From Pseudomonadota bacterium (GTDB lineage Bacteria; Myxococcota_A; Polyangia; Haliangiales; Haliangiaceae), in contig JAPLLF010000226.1 in the NCBI GenBank assembly GCA_026387715.1, positions 1 to 52,303 of the forward strand: a DNA stretch of 52,303 bases, written 5' to 3'. A program made the translations under genes and the position numbers. This document shows positions 1 to 8,590 of this stretch, in pieces. The notes beneath the pieces are model-generated. The model made no database searches and was not told the DNA's origin. It saw nothing but the letters and a program-made list of their open reading frames with translations. The stretch's first letter is position 1. Every line of letters begins with the position of its first letter.

Positions 1-1316
1 AGCTTGTCGACCTCGTCGAGGAGGAACACCGGGTTCTTGGTCCCGGCCTGCTTCATGCCGGCCAGGATGCGCCCGGGCAGGGCGCCGATGTACGTGCGCC
101 GATGGCCGCGGATGTCCGCCTCGTCGCGCGCGCCGCCGAGGGCGATGCGGACGTACTTGCGGCCCATCGCGCGCGCGATCGACTTCGCGATCGAGGTCTT
201 GCCGACACCGGGCGGCCCCGCGAACAGCAGGATCCGGCCCTTGTTGCCGCCGGGCTTGCCGCCGGGCTTCTCGCTCGTGGCGGTCTTGGCCCTGGACATC
301 TGGTAGACGGACAGGAACTCGAGCACGCGATCCTTCACGTCGGCGAGCCCGTGGTGATCCTCGGCGAGGATCTTCGCGGCCTCGTGGACGTCGAGGTGCT
401 CGTCGCTGCGCACGCCCCACGGCAGCTCCGCGATCGTCTCGAGGTAGGTGCGGATCACCTGCGCCTCCATCGACTCGCGGCCGATCCGCGTCAGCCGCGC
501 CCACTCGCGCGCGACCTCCTTGCGCGCGTCGTCGGGGAGCGGGAGCTTGTCGAGCCGGGCCTCGAGCTCGGCGAGCGACGGATCGGCCGCGCCCTCGCCC
601 TCGCCGAGCTCCTTCTGGATCGCGCGCAGCTGCTCGCGCAGGTAGTGCTCGCGCTGGCGGCCGCCGATCTCCTCCTTGACCTTGGACTGGATGTCCGCCT
701 GCGCCGACATCACGTCGATCTGGCGCTGCACGTGGATGAGCACGCGGCGGAGCCGATCCTCGACGGCGGTGGTCTCGAGCAGCTGCTGGCGCTCGCTGAC
801 CGGCACCTCGAGGTAGGTCGCGACGAGATCCGCGAGCTGGCCCGGCTCGGTGATCTGCGCGAGCATCTGGTCGACCGCCTCGGCCGGGAGGCCGCGCTTC
901 CGCGCCATCTCGGCGGCGCGCTCGCGCACCTCGCGATGCAGGGCGATGAAGCTCGGATCCTTGGCGTCGAGCGGCGGGAGCTCGGCGATCTCGGACACGG
1001 TGGCGACGAGGTAGCCGTCCTTCGCGGTCACCCGGACGGCGGTGGCACGCGTGCGGCCCTCGAGCGTCACGCGCACGCCGCCGAGGCCGCGCTCGACCGA
1101 GCCGAGCGTGGCGATCGTGCCGACCGTGTACAACGTGTCGTCGGTGATCTCCTCACGATCGTCGCGCTGCGCGACCACGAACACCTTGTGCTCGGGGTCG
1201 CGCAGCGCGACCTCGATCGCGCGCAAGGTCTGCGAGCGACCTGCCGAGACAGGCAGGCTCGCCCCGGGAAACAGCACGCCAGTCCGCATCGGAACGATCG
1301 GGAGAGTTTGCGACAT
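1..1316 (-). CDS. lon: Lon protease, N-terminal part (runs off the window)
   Basis: This is an ATP-dependent cytosolic protease that degrades misfolded and short-lived regulatory proteins. About 438 residues are visible, beginning MSQTLPIVPMRTGVLFPG, which is the typical start of the Lon substrate-binding N domain. That domain is followed by a helical segment (IQKELGEGEG-like region), and then the AAA+ module with Walker A GPPGVGKTS, the IRGHRRTYIGALPG stretch and the Walker B LLDEVDKL at the window edge. Family members are about 800 residues, so the rest of the AAA+ domain and the Ser-Lys protease domain lie outside. The ATG at 1314-1316 is chosen because the conserved N domain starts there. 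The gene is transcribed leftwards, downstream of the small membrane protein gene at 1389-1640. No stop codon interrupts the visible frame. Confidence 0.95.
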   Translation of the reverse strand, partial: MSQTLPIVPMRTGVLFPGASLPVSAGRSQTLRAIEVALRDPEHKVFVVAQRDDREEITDDTLYTVGTIATLGSVERGLGGVRVTLEGRTRATAVRVTAKDGYLVATVSEIAELPPLDAKDPSFIALHREVRERAAEMARKRGLPAEAVDQMLAQITEPGQLADLVATYLEVPVSERQQLLETTAVEDRLRRVLIHVQRQIDVMSAQADIQSKVKEEIGGRQREHYLREQLRAIQKELGEGEGAADPSLAELEARLDKLPLPDDARKEVAREWARLTRIGRESMEAQVIRTYLETIAELPWGVRSDEHLDVHEAAKILAEDHHGLADVKDRVLEFLSVYQMSRAKTATSEKPGGKPGGNKGRILLFAGPPGVGKTSIAKSIARAMGRKYVRIALGGARDEADIRGHRRTYIGALPGRILAGMKQAGTKNPVFLLDEVDK

Positions 1317-1356
1317 GGAGCCTCTGGTGCGCACGCCAGGGTGCTCGCACAACCCG

Positions 1357-1383
1357 CCCGAATGACCCGGGGGGTCGTTCGGG
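1357..1383 (-). terminator. Hairpin between glsB-like gene and lon
   Basis: Two 12-base arms (1357-1368 and 1372-1383) pair with one mismatch around a GGG loop. The hairpin lies just after the stop codon of the minus-strand gene at 1389-1640 and before the lon start. No clear T tract follows, so it may be a weak terminator or an RNA stability element. Confidence 0.45.
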
Positions 1384-1388
1384 GTTGA

Positions 1389-1640
1389 TCAGCCGCGCCG
1401 GTCGACGATCGCGCGGTAGCCGACGAGCAGGAGGACGGCGCCGAGCACCGACGCGATGAAGCCCGCCGGCTGCCCCGCGTAGTACCAGCCCATTCCCACG
1501 CCGATGTAGTGGGCGACGAACGAGCCCGCGACGCCGATCAGCATGGTGATGAGGATGCCCCCCGGATCCTTACCCGGGATGACGAGCTTGGCGAGGGCGC
1601 CGACGATGAGGCCGATGATCAGGATGGTCAGGATCTGCAT
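1389..1640 (-). CDS. GlsB/YeaQ/YmgE-family small membrane protein
   Basis: The protein has 83 residues and three hydrophobic segments, starting MQILTILIIGLIVGALAKLV and containing the family signature of a glycine-rich PGKDPGG turn after the first helix and a VAGSFVAHYIG second helix. Members of this transglycosylase-associated/YeaQ family are 80-90 residues long and are often induced by general or envelope stress; their biochemical role is unknown. The start at 1640 is set by a strong AGGAGGA Shine-Dalgarno a few bases upstream; longer in-frame extensions would lack this site and a plausible membrane N-terminus. It is a single gene, divergent from the pseudokinase gene at 1701. Confidence 0.9.
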   Translation of the reverse strand: MQILTILIIGLIVGALAKLVIPGKDPGGILITMLIGVAGSFVAHYIGVGMGWYYAGQPAGFIASVLGAVLLLVGYRAIVDRRG

Positions 1641-1700
1641 GATGATCCTCCTCTTGCGTTCACCGTGCCAAGCTCGACCGTCGGCGCGGTAACCTGAGGG

Positions 1701-2810
1701 ATGGCGACGCGGTACATCCCGGGGCTGAGCGCGCTCGACGAGCGCTCCCGCACGAAGCGATTTGCGCGCATGCGCGCATTCGGGGCGCTCGCGAGCCCCC
1801 ACGTGCTGCCGATCGCGAACGTGCGGATCGAGGGTGATCGGCTCGCTTACGACGAGCCCGCGCTGTCACCCATGACCTTCGCCGACGAGGCCACGCCGCT
1901 GTCCGTGGCGCGCGTGTGCGAGGTCGCCGAGGGCGTGCTGCGCGCGCTCGTCGCGATCCACGCCGCCGGGCTGGTCCATCACAACGTGCAACCGCGTGCC
2001 ATCCGCTTCATCGGGACGACGCCGTGCCTGGGCGATCCCGACGTCGGTGGGGAGGCGTCGTCCGCTGCCGCTGACATCCACGCCCTCGGCGTGATGATGC
2101 AGGAGGCGCTGACAGGACGGCTCGACCCGCCGGTGTGGCTCGTCGACCTGCTGGCGCGCGCGACCGATCCCGATCCCGCGCGCCGGCCCACGGCGGACGC
2201 GATGCTCGTCGCGTTGCGCGCCGCGCTCCTCGACCCGCCACAAGGCCTCGAACAGCGATTCCTCGCCGAGCTGCGCACGAACCCCATCGATCGCGCGACC
2301 CGGATGGTCTACACCGACTGGCTCGAGGAGCACGGAGATCCCACGCGCGCGAGCTTCCTGCGCCGGGACGAGGTCGCCGGGCCCGACGACGCGGAGCTGC
2401 GCACCCTGGCGCCCCCGGACGACGCCGCCTGGCGCGCGGTGACCTCGCGCGCGCCGATCTCGCAGTGCGTGGAGCTGGCGGTGCGCTGTCCGAAGCGGTG
2501 GGATGCGCTCGTCGCCACGGCCGTCGACGACGTGCGTCACTGTACGACCTGCCAGCAGGACGTCTACTTCGTCACCTCGGTCGACGAGGCGCGGCGGCGC
2601 GGGGCGCTCCGGCAGTGCATCGCGATCGACGCGAGCCTGACGAGGCACGCCACCGATCAGGCGTACCGGTGGGGCGGCTCGCCCGAGATCGTGGGGTCGG
2701 TGGCGGTGGCGCCGCCGATGCTGCGCGGCAATCCGCCGGGCCCACGTCGGCCGGAGCCACCCGTGAAGCCTGGCCTCGGCGCGCGCATCAAGGGCTGGTT
2801 CAAGCGCTGA
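1701..2810 (+). CDS. Degenerate protein-kinase-fold protein with TIGR02996 domain
   Basis: The 369-residue protein resembles Hanks-type Ser/Thr kinases in residues about 30-170, but the catalytic loop reads HHNVQPRAI (93-101) where HRDLKPxNI is expected, and the DFG position reads LGDPD. The N-lobe is short, with no glycine-rich loop or clear lysine. It is therefore probably a pseudokinase. Residues about 186-222 (FLAELRTNPIDRATRMVYTD and the following LEEHGDP) match the TIGR02996 repeat-companion domain, found mainly in Myxococcota and Planctomycetes. A cysteine-bearing segment (C263, C281, C284, C306) follows and could bind metal. The C-terminus is basic and proline-rich. The stop overlaps the convergent histidine kinase gene by 11 bp. 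Function unknown; a binding or scaffold role is an inference. Confidence 0.75.
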   Translation: MATRYIPGLSALDERSRTKRFARMRAFGALASPHVLPIANVRIEGDRLAYDEPALSPMTFADEATPLSVARVCEVAEGVLRALVAIHAAGLVHHNVQPRAIRFIGTTPCLGDPDVGGEASSAAADIHALGVMMQEALTGRLDPPVWLVDLLARATDPDPARRPTADAMLVALRAALLDPPQGLEQRFLAELRTNPIDRATRMVYTDWLEEHGDPTRASFLRRDEVAGPDDAELRTLAPPDDAAWRAVTSRAPISQCVELAVRCPKRWDALVATAVDDVRHCTTCQQDVYFVTSVDEARRRGALRQCIAIDASLTRHATDQAYRWGGSPEIVGSVAVAPPMLRGNPPGPRRPEPPVKPGLGARIKGWFKR

Positions 2811-5163
2811 GCAACGCGCGCACGCGCTGCAGGAGCTGCTTGGGCGTGATCGGTTTCGGCAGCAGCTCGACGTCGGCGTCGAGCACGTGGTGGTGCACGA
2901 TCGCGTCGTCGGTGTAGCCCGACATGTAGAGCACCTTGAGCCCGCGGTAGCTGGGCTCGAGGTGACCGGCGAGCTCGCGGCCGCTCATCCGCGGCATCAC
3001 GACGTCGGTCAGCAGGAGATCGATCCGTCCAGCCCAGGCGTGGGCGACCGTGATCGCCGAGGCGCCATCGCCCGCGTCGAGCACGTTGTACCCCTGGCGC
3101 TCGAGGACCTGCCGCACGATGACGCGGATCTGCGGCTCGTCGTCGACGACGAGGATCGTCTCGCTGCCGCGCATCGAGGCGAGCGGCGCCGCCTCTGGTT
3201 CGGGCGGTGCGTCGAGCTCGACAGTGCACGGGAAGATGACCTTGAAGGTGGTGCCGAGGCCGGGCTCGCTGTAGACCCCGATGCATCCCGCCGCCTGCTT
3301 GACGATGCCGAACACCGTCGAGAGGCCGAGCCCGGTGCCCTTGCCGAGCGCCTTGGTCGTGAAGAACGGCTCGAAGATCCGCTCGCACGTGGCGCGGTCC
3401 ATGCCCTCCCCGGTGTCGCTCACCGCGATCATCACGTGGGGGCCTGGCGAGATGCCGGGGTGCGTGCTCGCGTAGGTCTCGTCGAGCTCGACGTTCTGCG
3501 TCTCGATCGTGAGGCGTCCCCCGTGGGGCATCGCGTCGCGGGCGTTGACCACGAGGTTCATGAACACCTGCTCGAGGTGATTCGGATCGGCCTTGATCCG
3601 GCGGAGGCGCGGCGCGGCGCGCATCGCGTACACGATGTCCTCGCCGACGATCCGCCGCGCCATGTTGCCCATGGTCATGAGCACGTCGTTGACGTCGACT
3701 ACGCGCGGGACCACGACCTGCTGGCGCGAGAACGCGAGGAGCTGGCCGGTGAGCTCGGCCGCCCGCTGGCCGGCGCGCTGGATCTCCTCGATGTCTTGCC
3801 GCGTCGGATCGGTGGGGGCCAGGTCGTCGAGCAAGATCGCCGAGTACGTGAGGATCACCGACAGCACGTTGTTGAAGTCGTGGGCGATGCCGCCCGCGAG
3901 CCGCCCGATGGCATCCATCTTCTGCGCCTGGCGCAGCAGCTCCTCGGCCTTCGCGAGCTCGCCCTGGGCGCGCTGGCGCTCGACCAGCTCGCGCTGGGTG
4001 GCCGCGAGCAGCTCGCTGTTGACGATCGAGATCGTGGCGTGCGCGACGACATCCTCGATCAGCCGGAGGTCCTCGGCGGTGTACGGCTGCGCGGGATCGC
4101 TGCGGCTCATCACGGCGACGCCGATCACCTCGCCATCACCGCGGATCATGGGGACCGCGATCAGGCTGCGCACGCCCAGCAGCACGATCAGCGGGCGAAC
4201 CTCCGCGCGGGTCGCGCCGACGAGGTCGTCGGGCGTGATCGTGGGCATCCACACGGAGCGCTTCGTCGCGCACGCCCTGCCGCCGATCCCCTCGCCGACG
4301 CGCTGGGGGTGCTGTGTCATGAGCGCGAGGGCCGCGGCGACGACGTCGGGATCCCGGTGATAGAACGCGCCATCGGGCATCGTCCGCTGACCTTCGGGCT
4401 CGAGCAGCCGGATCGAGCACGCCTCGCCGACGACCTCGCCGAGCCGGCGCGCGATCAGCGCGAGCAGCGCGGTCGCGTCGTCGGTGGCCTGCGTGAACTC
4501 GCGGGTCAGCTCGGACAGGAGCCGCAGGCGTTCGGCCAGCCGGCCGCGCTCGGCCAGCTCGCGCTCGAGCGTGGCGATCAGCCGGCTGTTGGCGATCGCG
4601 ATCGACGCGTGGGAGCCGAGATCTTCGAACAGCGCGAGATCGTCCGGGGTGTACGGCCGATCGGGCGTGCAGCGCATCAGGGTCGCGACGCCGATCGGCT
4701 TGCCCTCGGCGTGCAGCGGGATGACCATCAAGATCCGGATCGCGAGCCTCTCGATGATCGACGTGTACCGCGCGACGGCCGGGCTGAGCTGCGCGGGGGA
4801 CGTCATCGCGATCAGGATCCCGTGGCCGGCGGCGAGCGCGCGCCCCGACACCCCCTCGTCGACCCGTTGCGGCGTCGCCCGGTTGTAGGCGCGCAGCTCG
4901 GCTTCGAGCGCCGGATCGGGGTGATACAGGCCCCCGACCTCGCCGAAGGACACGCCGTCGGTGATCATCCGGATCAGGCAGATGTCGCCGAGACGCTCGC
5001 CGAGCCGTCGCGCGATCAGCGCGAGCAGCGCCTGGTAGTCGCCCGTCGAACGCGCGAACTCGCGCGTCAGGTCCGACAGCAGCGCGAGCCGCACGCGTGC
5101 GTTCGCTTCACCATCGAACTTGCGCTCGTCACTACCCGTTCCACGACCACTGCCTCCACCCAT
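2800..5163 (-). CDS. Hybrid sensor histidine kinase (GAF-GAF-HisKA-HATPase-REC)
   Basis: This is a soluble 787-residue hybrid kinase with no transmembrane segment. It has two GAF domains (about 25-195 and 215-385), a short coiled coil, a HisKA domain with H-box GIAHDFNNVLS (phospho-accepting H428), and an HATPase domain with N-box around N540, G1 DTGEGM (583-588) and G2 GTGLGL (609-614). A C-terminal receiver follows with D720 and K770. The HDFNN-type H-box is typical of kinases carrying their own REC domain. The ATG at 5163 is chosen because it begins a low-complexity Gly-rich lead directly before the first GAF; upstream in-frame sequence would run into the divergent RIO kinase gene. The ligand of the GAF domains cannot be read from sequence. 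It ends convergently with the pseudokinase gene. Confidence 0.92.
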   Translation of the reverse strand: MGGGSGRGTGSDERKFDGEANARVRLALLSDLTREFARSTGDYQALLALIARRLGERLGDICLIRMITDGVSFGEVGGLYHPDPALEAELRAYNRATPQRVDEGVSGRALAAGHGILIAMTSPAQLSPAVARYTSIIERLAIRILMVIPLHAEGKPIGVATLMRCTPDRPYTPDDLALFEDLGSHASIAIANSRLIATLERELAERGRLAERLRLLSELTREFTQATDDATALLALIARRLGEVVGEACSIRLLEPEGQRTMPDGAFYHRDPDVVAAALALMTQHPQRVGEGIGGRACATKRSVWMPTITPDDLVGATRAEVRPLIVLLGVRSLIAVPMIRGDGEVIGVAVMSRSDPAQPYTAEDLRLIEDVVAHATISIVNSELLAATQRELVERQRAQGELAKAEELLRQAQKMDAIGRLAGGIAHDFNNVLSVILTYSAILLDDLAPTDPTRQDIEEIQRAGQRAAELTGQLLAFSRQQVVVPRVVDVNDVLMTMGNMARRIVGEDIVYAMRAAPRLRRIKADPNHLEQVFMNLVVNARDAMPHGGRLTIETQNVELDETYASTHPGISPGPHVMIAVSDTGEGMDRATCERIFEPFFTTKALGKGTGLGLSTVFGIVKQAAGCIGVYSEPGLGTTFKVIFPCTVELDAPPEPEAAPLASMRGSETILVVDDEPQIRVIVRQVLERQGYNVLDAGDGASAITVAHAWAGRIDLLLTDVVMPRMSGRELAGHLEPSYRGLKVLYMSGYTDDAIVHHHVLDADVELLPKPITPKQLLQRVRALLSA

Positions 5164-5268
5164 CGACCACCCCCATCGGCACACGCCTTCGCCGAATCGT
5201 CGAGGATCCGGGACGGTTGCGCAATGACCAATCCGTGTCGTGAGGTAAGATACGATCGTGTCTCCCCG
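5164..5268. promoter_or_regulatory. Divergent intergenic region between hybrid kinase and RIO kinase
   Basis: About 105 bp separates the two divergent starts and must hold both promoters if the start choices are right. The stretch around 5230-5260 (TGAGGTAAGATACGATCG) is AT-richer than its surroundings and could be a -10 region, but no firm -35/-10 pair is seen. Confidence 0.3.
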
Positions 5269-6507
5269 ATGAGCGATCCGCTCGAAGTCCTGCTCGCCGA
5301 TGGCGTGATCGATGAGGTGCTGGGGCGCCTCAAGAGTGGCAAAGAAGCGAACATTTCGTTGGTTCGCCGCGGCGACGACGTGTACGCCGCGAAGGTCTAC
5401 AAGGACCGCACGACACGCAGCTTCAAGAACAACGCCGACTACAAGGAAGGGCGCAAGGTCCGCAACAGCCGGACGCAGCGCGCCATGGACAGTGGTGGGC
5501 GGTTCGGGCGCGACGCGGCCGAGGAGGCGTGGAAGTCGGCGGAGGCCGACGCGCTGTACCGGCTCGTCGATAGCGGGGTCCGCGTCCCGCGCCCGGTGAT
5601 GTTCTACGAGGGCGTGCTCGTGATGGAGCTCGTGCGCGACGCCGAGGGGCGTCCCGCCCCACGGTTGATCGACGTCGCCATCGATCGCAACGCCGCCCTG
5701 CGCATCTACGCCGATCTCGTCGCCCAGATGATCGCGATGCTGTGCTGCGACGTCATCCACGGCGATCTGTCGCCCTACAACATCCTCGCGTCCGACGACG
5801 GCCCGACGATCATCGACTTCCCGCAGACGATCTCCGCGGTCCACAACTCGCGCGCGGAGTACTTCTTCCTGCGCGACTTCGACAACGTCGTGCGCTTCAT
5901 CGCGGGCTTCGATCCGTCGCTGGCGCCCCACGTCGCGGACGGACGCGCGATCTGGCGCGCGTACGTCAGCCGCGATCTCACCCCGCAGTACGTGCCGCCG
6001 CCGCCGCCACCGCCGCGCCCGACCCGCGGACCCGACCGACGGTCGCAACACCCACGTGGCCCCAATGGTCCAGGTCCGGGCGGCCCGCGTGGCTCGGGTG
6101 GCCCACCACCACGCGGCCCGAACGCGCCATCGCAACCGCCACGGGGCTCGCCATCGCAACCGTCGCGCGGAGCGCAGCAACCGCGGGGCCCGCAGCAGCC
6201 ATCGCCGCCGCGGGGGCCCGAGCGCTCCTCCACGCCACCGCAGCCACGTGCGCCCCAGGCGCAGCGGTGGCAGACGTCGCCACCGTCGTCGTCGTCGCCG
6301 CCGCCGCAACAACAGCGGTGGCAGACGTCGCCGCCGTCGCCGCCGTCGCCGCCGTCGCCCTCCTCGCCCTCCTCGTCGTCACCTCCCTCGTGGCAAGCGC
6401 AACCGCCGCGTAGCTCGGCGCGACCGCCGGCCGCCGGCCCGCGTCCTGCCGCGGGCCCCTCGCCGGGGAAGCGCGGCGGGCGCCGGCGACCCAAGCGACA
6501 CTGGTGA
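5269..6507 (+). CDS. RIO-family serine protein kinase with long proline-rich tail
   Basis: The 412-residue protein has a RIO1-type kinase domain in residues about 15-240. It shows the GKEANI nucleotide loop, AAKVYK with the ATP-binding lysine (K42), catalytic HGDLSPYNIL (D166, N171) and the metal-binding IDFPQ (D183). RIO kinases are ancient atypical kinases/ATPases; in Archaea and Eukarya they act in small ribosomal subunit maturation, and in Bacteria their substrates are mostly unknown. Residues about 241-412 are a disordered Pro/Arg/Gly/Ser/Gln-rich tail encoded by short CCG-TCG-type repeats around 6330-6390. It ends in a basic GKRGGRRRPKRHW-like stretch that could bind RNA (inference). 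ATG 5269 is preferred to ATG 5224 because homologous sequence starts there. Confidence 0.9.
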   Translation: MSDPLEVLLADGVIDEVLGRLKSGKEANISLVRRGDDVYAAKVYKDRTTRSFKNNADYKEGRKVRNSRTQRAMDSGGRFGRDAAEEAWKSAEADALYRLVDSGVRVPRPVMFYEGVLVMELVRDAEGRPAPRLIDVAIDRNAALRIYADLVAQMIAMLCCDVIHGDLSPYNILASDDGPTIIDFPQTISAVHNSRAEYFFLRDFDNVVRFIAGFDPSLAPHVADGRAIWRAYVSRDLTPQYVPPPPPPPRPTRGPDRRSQHPRGPNGPGPGGPRGSGGPPPRGPNAPSQPPRGSPSQPSRGAQQPRGPQQPSPPRGPERSSTPPQPRAPQAQRWQTSPPSSSSPPPQQQRWQTSPPSPPSPPSPSSPSSSSPPSWQAQPPRSSARPPAAGPRPAAGPSPGKRGGRRRPKRHW

Positions 6508-6703
6508 GTGACGACCGGCCGTGCTCGGGGCATGACGCGAGATGCCCGCTGATCGCCGCGATCCCGAAGTGACCAGGAGCGGTGCTGGACACCGCCAAAA
6601 CGACACGCCGTGCGCGTACGTCGTCGCCGCCATCGTTTGCATGCCCCTCCAGTGCGCGCGTGGGCCCCTCGAACCTGGCGCAGCCCGTGCACCAACGCGC
6701 TCC

Positions 6704-7183
6704 ATGATCGCACCCGACACCGACGCCTTCGACGAGAGCGAGCGGACCAACCCGTTCCTGCATACGGTCCGCTTCCGCGTGCTGGTGGTCGAGGACGACC
6801 CGTCCCTCCGCGAGCTCATCGTCATGCGGATGCGGCGCGGCGGCTTCGACGTGGTCGAGGCGAGCGATGGGGACGACGCCCTCGAGATCCTCGCGACCTG
6901 GACGCGCGGGCGTGACGAGGTCGACCTCGTCATCCTGGACATGTGGATCCCGGGCACCTCGGGGCTCGACGTCGTCCGCATCCTGCGGGGAGCCGACTGG
7001 ATGATCCCGGTCGTGCTGATCACCGCGTTCCCCGATCGCGAGATCCAGGTCGAGGCGGCGCAGCTCGGCATCGCCTTGCTCGCCAAGCCGTTCACGCTCG
7101 ATCACCTCAGCGAGGCGGCGACCGCCGCCCTCGTGGCGCAACCGTCTCCCGGCGGGTCTGACAGCACGCAGCGCAGCGACTAA
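6704..7183 (+). CDS. Single-domain response regulator
   Basis: The 159-residue protein consists of a short N-terminal lead (1-24) and one receiver domain (about 25-140). The acidic pocket (E30-D31-D32), phospho-acceptor D79 in VILDMWIPG, T107 and K128 in AKPF are all present, so it should be phosphorylatable. There is no output domain, so it probably acts as a phosphorelay intermediate or a CheY-like protein binder. The hybrid kinase at 2800-5163 is a nearby candidate partner, although it carries its own receiver. ATG 6704 gives a lead of normal length; a start at 6542 would add 54 residues without family resemblance. Ten bases separate it from the nitrilase gene. Confidence 0.88.
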   Translation: MIAPDTDAFDESERTNPFLHTVRFRVLVVEDDPSLRELIVMRMRRGGFDVVEASDGDDALEILATWTRGRDEVDLVILDMWIPGTSGLDVVRILRGADWMIPVVLITAFPDREIQVEAAQLGIALLAKPFTLDHLSEAATAALVAQPSPGGSDSTQRSD

Positions 7184-7192
7184 CGTAGGGCC

Positions 7193-7888
7193 GTGCGCCT
7201 CACGATCCTCGAGCTCCCCGCGACGTGGGGTACGCCCGCCCGGGTGCTCGACGAGGTCGACGCCCGGCTCGCCGCCGGCCCCGCCACCGATCTCGTGGTG
7301 TTGCCCGAGGCGTCGATCGCGGGCTACGTGTCGCCCGCGGGAGACTTCGACGTCGCGCGCTTCGCCGAGTCGCTGACCGGCCCGACCGCGCGACGGTGCG
7401 GCGAGCTCGCGCGCGCGCACCACGCGCTCCTCGTGGCGCCGCTCGTGCTGCGCGAGGACGCCGCGATCTACAACGCGATGGCGGGCTTCGATCCGCGCGG
7501 CGAGCTGGCGTTCGTGTATCGCAAGCGTCACCCGTGGATCCCCGAGACGTGGGCGACGCCAGGGCCGCAGCCCGCGCCGCTGATCACCCTGCACGGTCGT
7601 CAGATCACGATCGCGATCTGCTACGACCTGCACTTCCTCGTCGACGACAGCGCCGACCTGCTCGCGGCCGCCGACCTCCTGTTGTTCCCGAGCGCGTGGG
7701 TCGAGGATCCCGACTACCGGGCCGCGCGGCTCGTGCGCCTCGCGCGGCGGTTCGACCTGGTGATCGCGAACGCGAACTGGGCACCCGGCGTGGTCGAGAT
7801 CGCGGGGCAGGGTGGGTCGTGCGTCGTCGATCCGACGGGCGTCGTCGCGCGCGCGCCGCTGGCCGGGCGCCTCGACGTGGAGCTCTAG
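7193..7888 (+). CDS. Carbon-nitrogen hydrolase (nitrilase superfamily)
   Basis: The 231-residue protein contains the complete Glu-Lys-Cys catalytic triad of the nitrilase/amidase superfamily: E39 in VVLPEAS, K111 in VYRKRHPW, and nucleophile C143 in AICYDLHF. It should hydrolyse a linear amide or nitrile; the substrate cannot be assigned. It is shorter than the usual 260-300 residues, having trimmed loops. It starts with GTG at 7193, which is followed directly by MRLTILELPA-type beta-strand sequence typical of the family N-terminus. It overlaps the convergent DUF1345 gene by 4 bp. Confidence 0.9.
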   Translation: MRLTILELPATWGTPARVLDEVDARLAAGPATDLVVLPEASIAGYVSPAGDFDVARFAESLTGPTARRCGELARAHHALLVAPLVLREDAAIYNAMAGFDPRGELAFVYRKRHPWIPETWATPGPQPAPLITLHGRQITIAICYDLHFLVDDSADLLAAADLLLFPSAWVEDPDYRAARLVRLARRFDLVIANANWAPGVVEIAGQGGSCVVDPTGVVARAPLAGRLDVEL

Positions 7889-8562
7889 GCAACCTGACCG
7901 ATCACGATGTTGAGGACGAGCGCGATGATGCCGGTGTTGTAGGCGAACGACAGCATCGCGTGCGCGAGCGCCGTGCGACGGATCTCGCGGCTCGTGATCG
8001 CGACGTCCGAGACCTGGAAGCACATCGCGATCGTGAAGGCGAAGTAGGCGAAGTCGAGGTCGTCCGGCGGGCCATCGTCCGGCGTGCACGCGGGGAACGT
8101 CAGCCCACCCTCGTCGGTCCCGCGATAGAACAGGTGCGCGTACCGCAGCGTGAAGGCCGCGCTGGTCAACAGCCAAGCGATCACCACCGTCGTCACGCTC
8201 AGCCCCAGCAAGAGGTGTCCCTCGAGCGGGGGCAGCGTCTTGGCGTGCTGGATCATCGCGGTCGCCGCGAACAGCCCGAGCGTGCTGCTGGCGAGCACCG
8301 TGAGCCACACGAGGGTTCGCCCGGGGTCGTGGGCCGCCGCGCGTCGGCGGGTCTCGTCGGCGTCGGCGCGCACGATGATGACCGTGGCGATGACGAGCAG
8401 CACGAGCCCGGCCGCGACCCACGCGATCAACGCCCGCGTGACGGTCGTGAAGCTCGCCGGGGCGAGGCTCCACCCCAGGACGCCGCTGAGGATCGCGAGC
8501 GTCAGGCGTGGCGCCGCGCCGCGCGGGTCGATGGCGTGAAACGCGCGGCTCGGGATCGTCAT
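7885..8562 (-). CDS. DUF1345 family membrane protein
   Basis: The protein has 225 residues with about five transmembrane helices, at roughly 20-40, 45-66, 86-106, 122-142 and 197-222. The region FAYFAFTIAMCFQVSDVAIT followed by REIRRTALAHAMLSF is the hallmark of the DUF1345 (PF07077) family of inner-membrane proteins. The function of the family is not established. It starts at ATG 8562 and is preceded by the 39-residue membrane peptide gene on the same strand, 28 bp away, so the two may be cotranscribed. Confidence 0.88.
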   Translation of the reverse strand: MTIPSRAFHAIDPRGAAPRLTLAILSGVLGWSLAPASFTTVTRALIAWVAAGLVLLVIATVIIVRADADETRRRAAAHDPGRTLVWLTVLASSTLGLFAATAMIQHAKTLPPLEGHLLLGLSVTTVVIAWLLTSAAFTLRYAHLFYRGTDEGGLTFPACTPDDGPPDDLDFAYFAFTIAMCFQVSDVAITSREIRRTALAHAMLSFAYNTGIIALVLNIVIGQVA

Positions 8563-8590
8563 CGCTGCGCGAGTACCACGCGGGTCACGA

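Noticed and set aside
2887-5268. Long plus-strand open frame opposite the hybrid histidine kinase
   Set aside because: It is the in-frame upstream extension of the RIO kinase frame, is Arg/Asp/Glu/His-rich and matches no family; the minus strand carries an intact kinase with all motifs.
5224-5268. Alternative upstream start for the RIO kinase
   Set aside because: The extra 15 residues show no family resemblance and would narrow the divergent promoter region.
5978-8473. Long minus-strand open frame opposite the RIO kinase, response regulator and nitrilase
   Set aside because: Composition is typical of a GC-driven shadow, and three well-defined plus-strand genes occupy the region.
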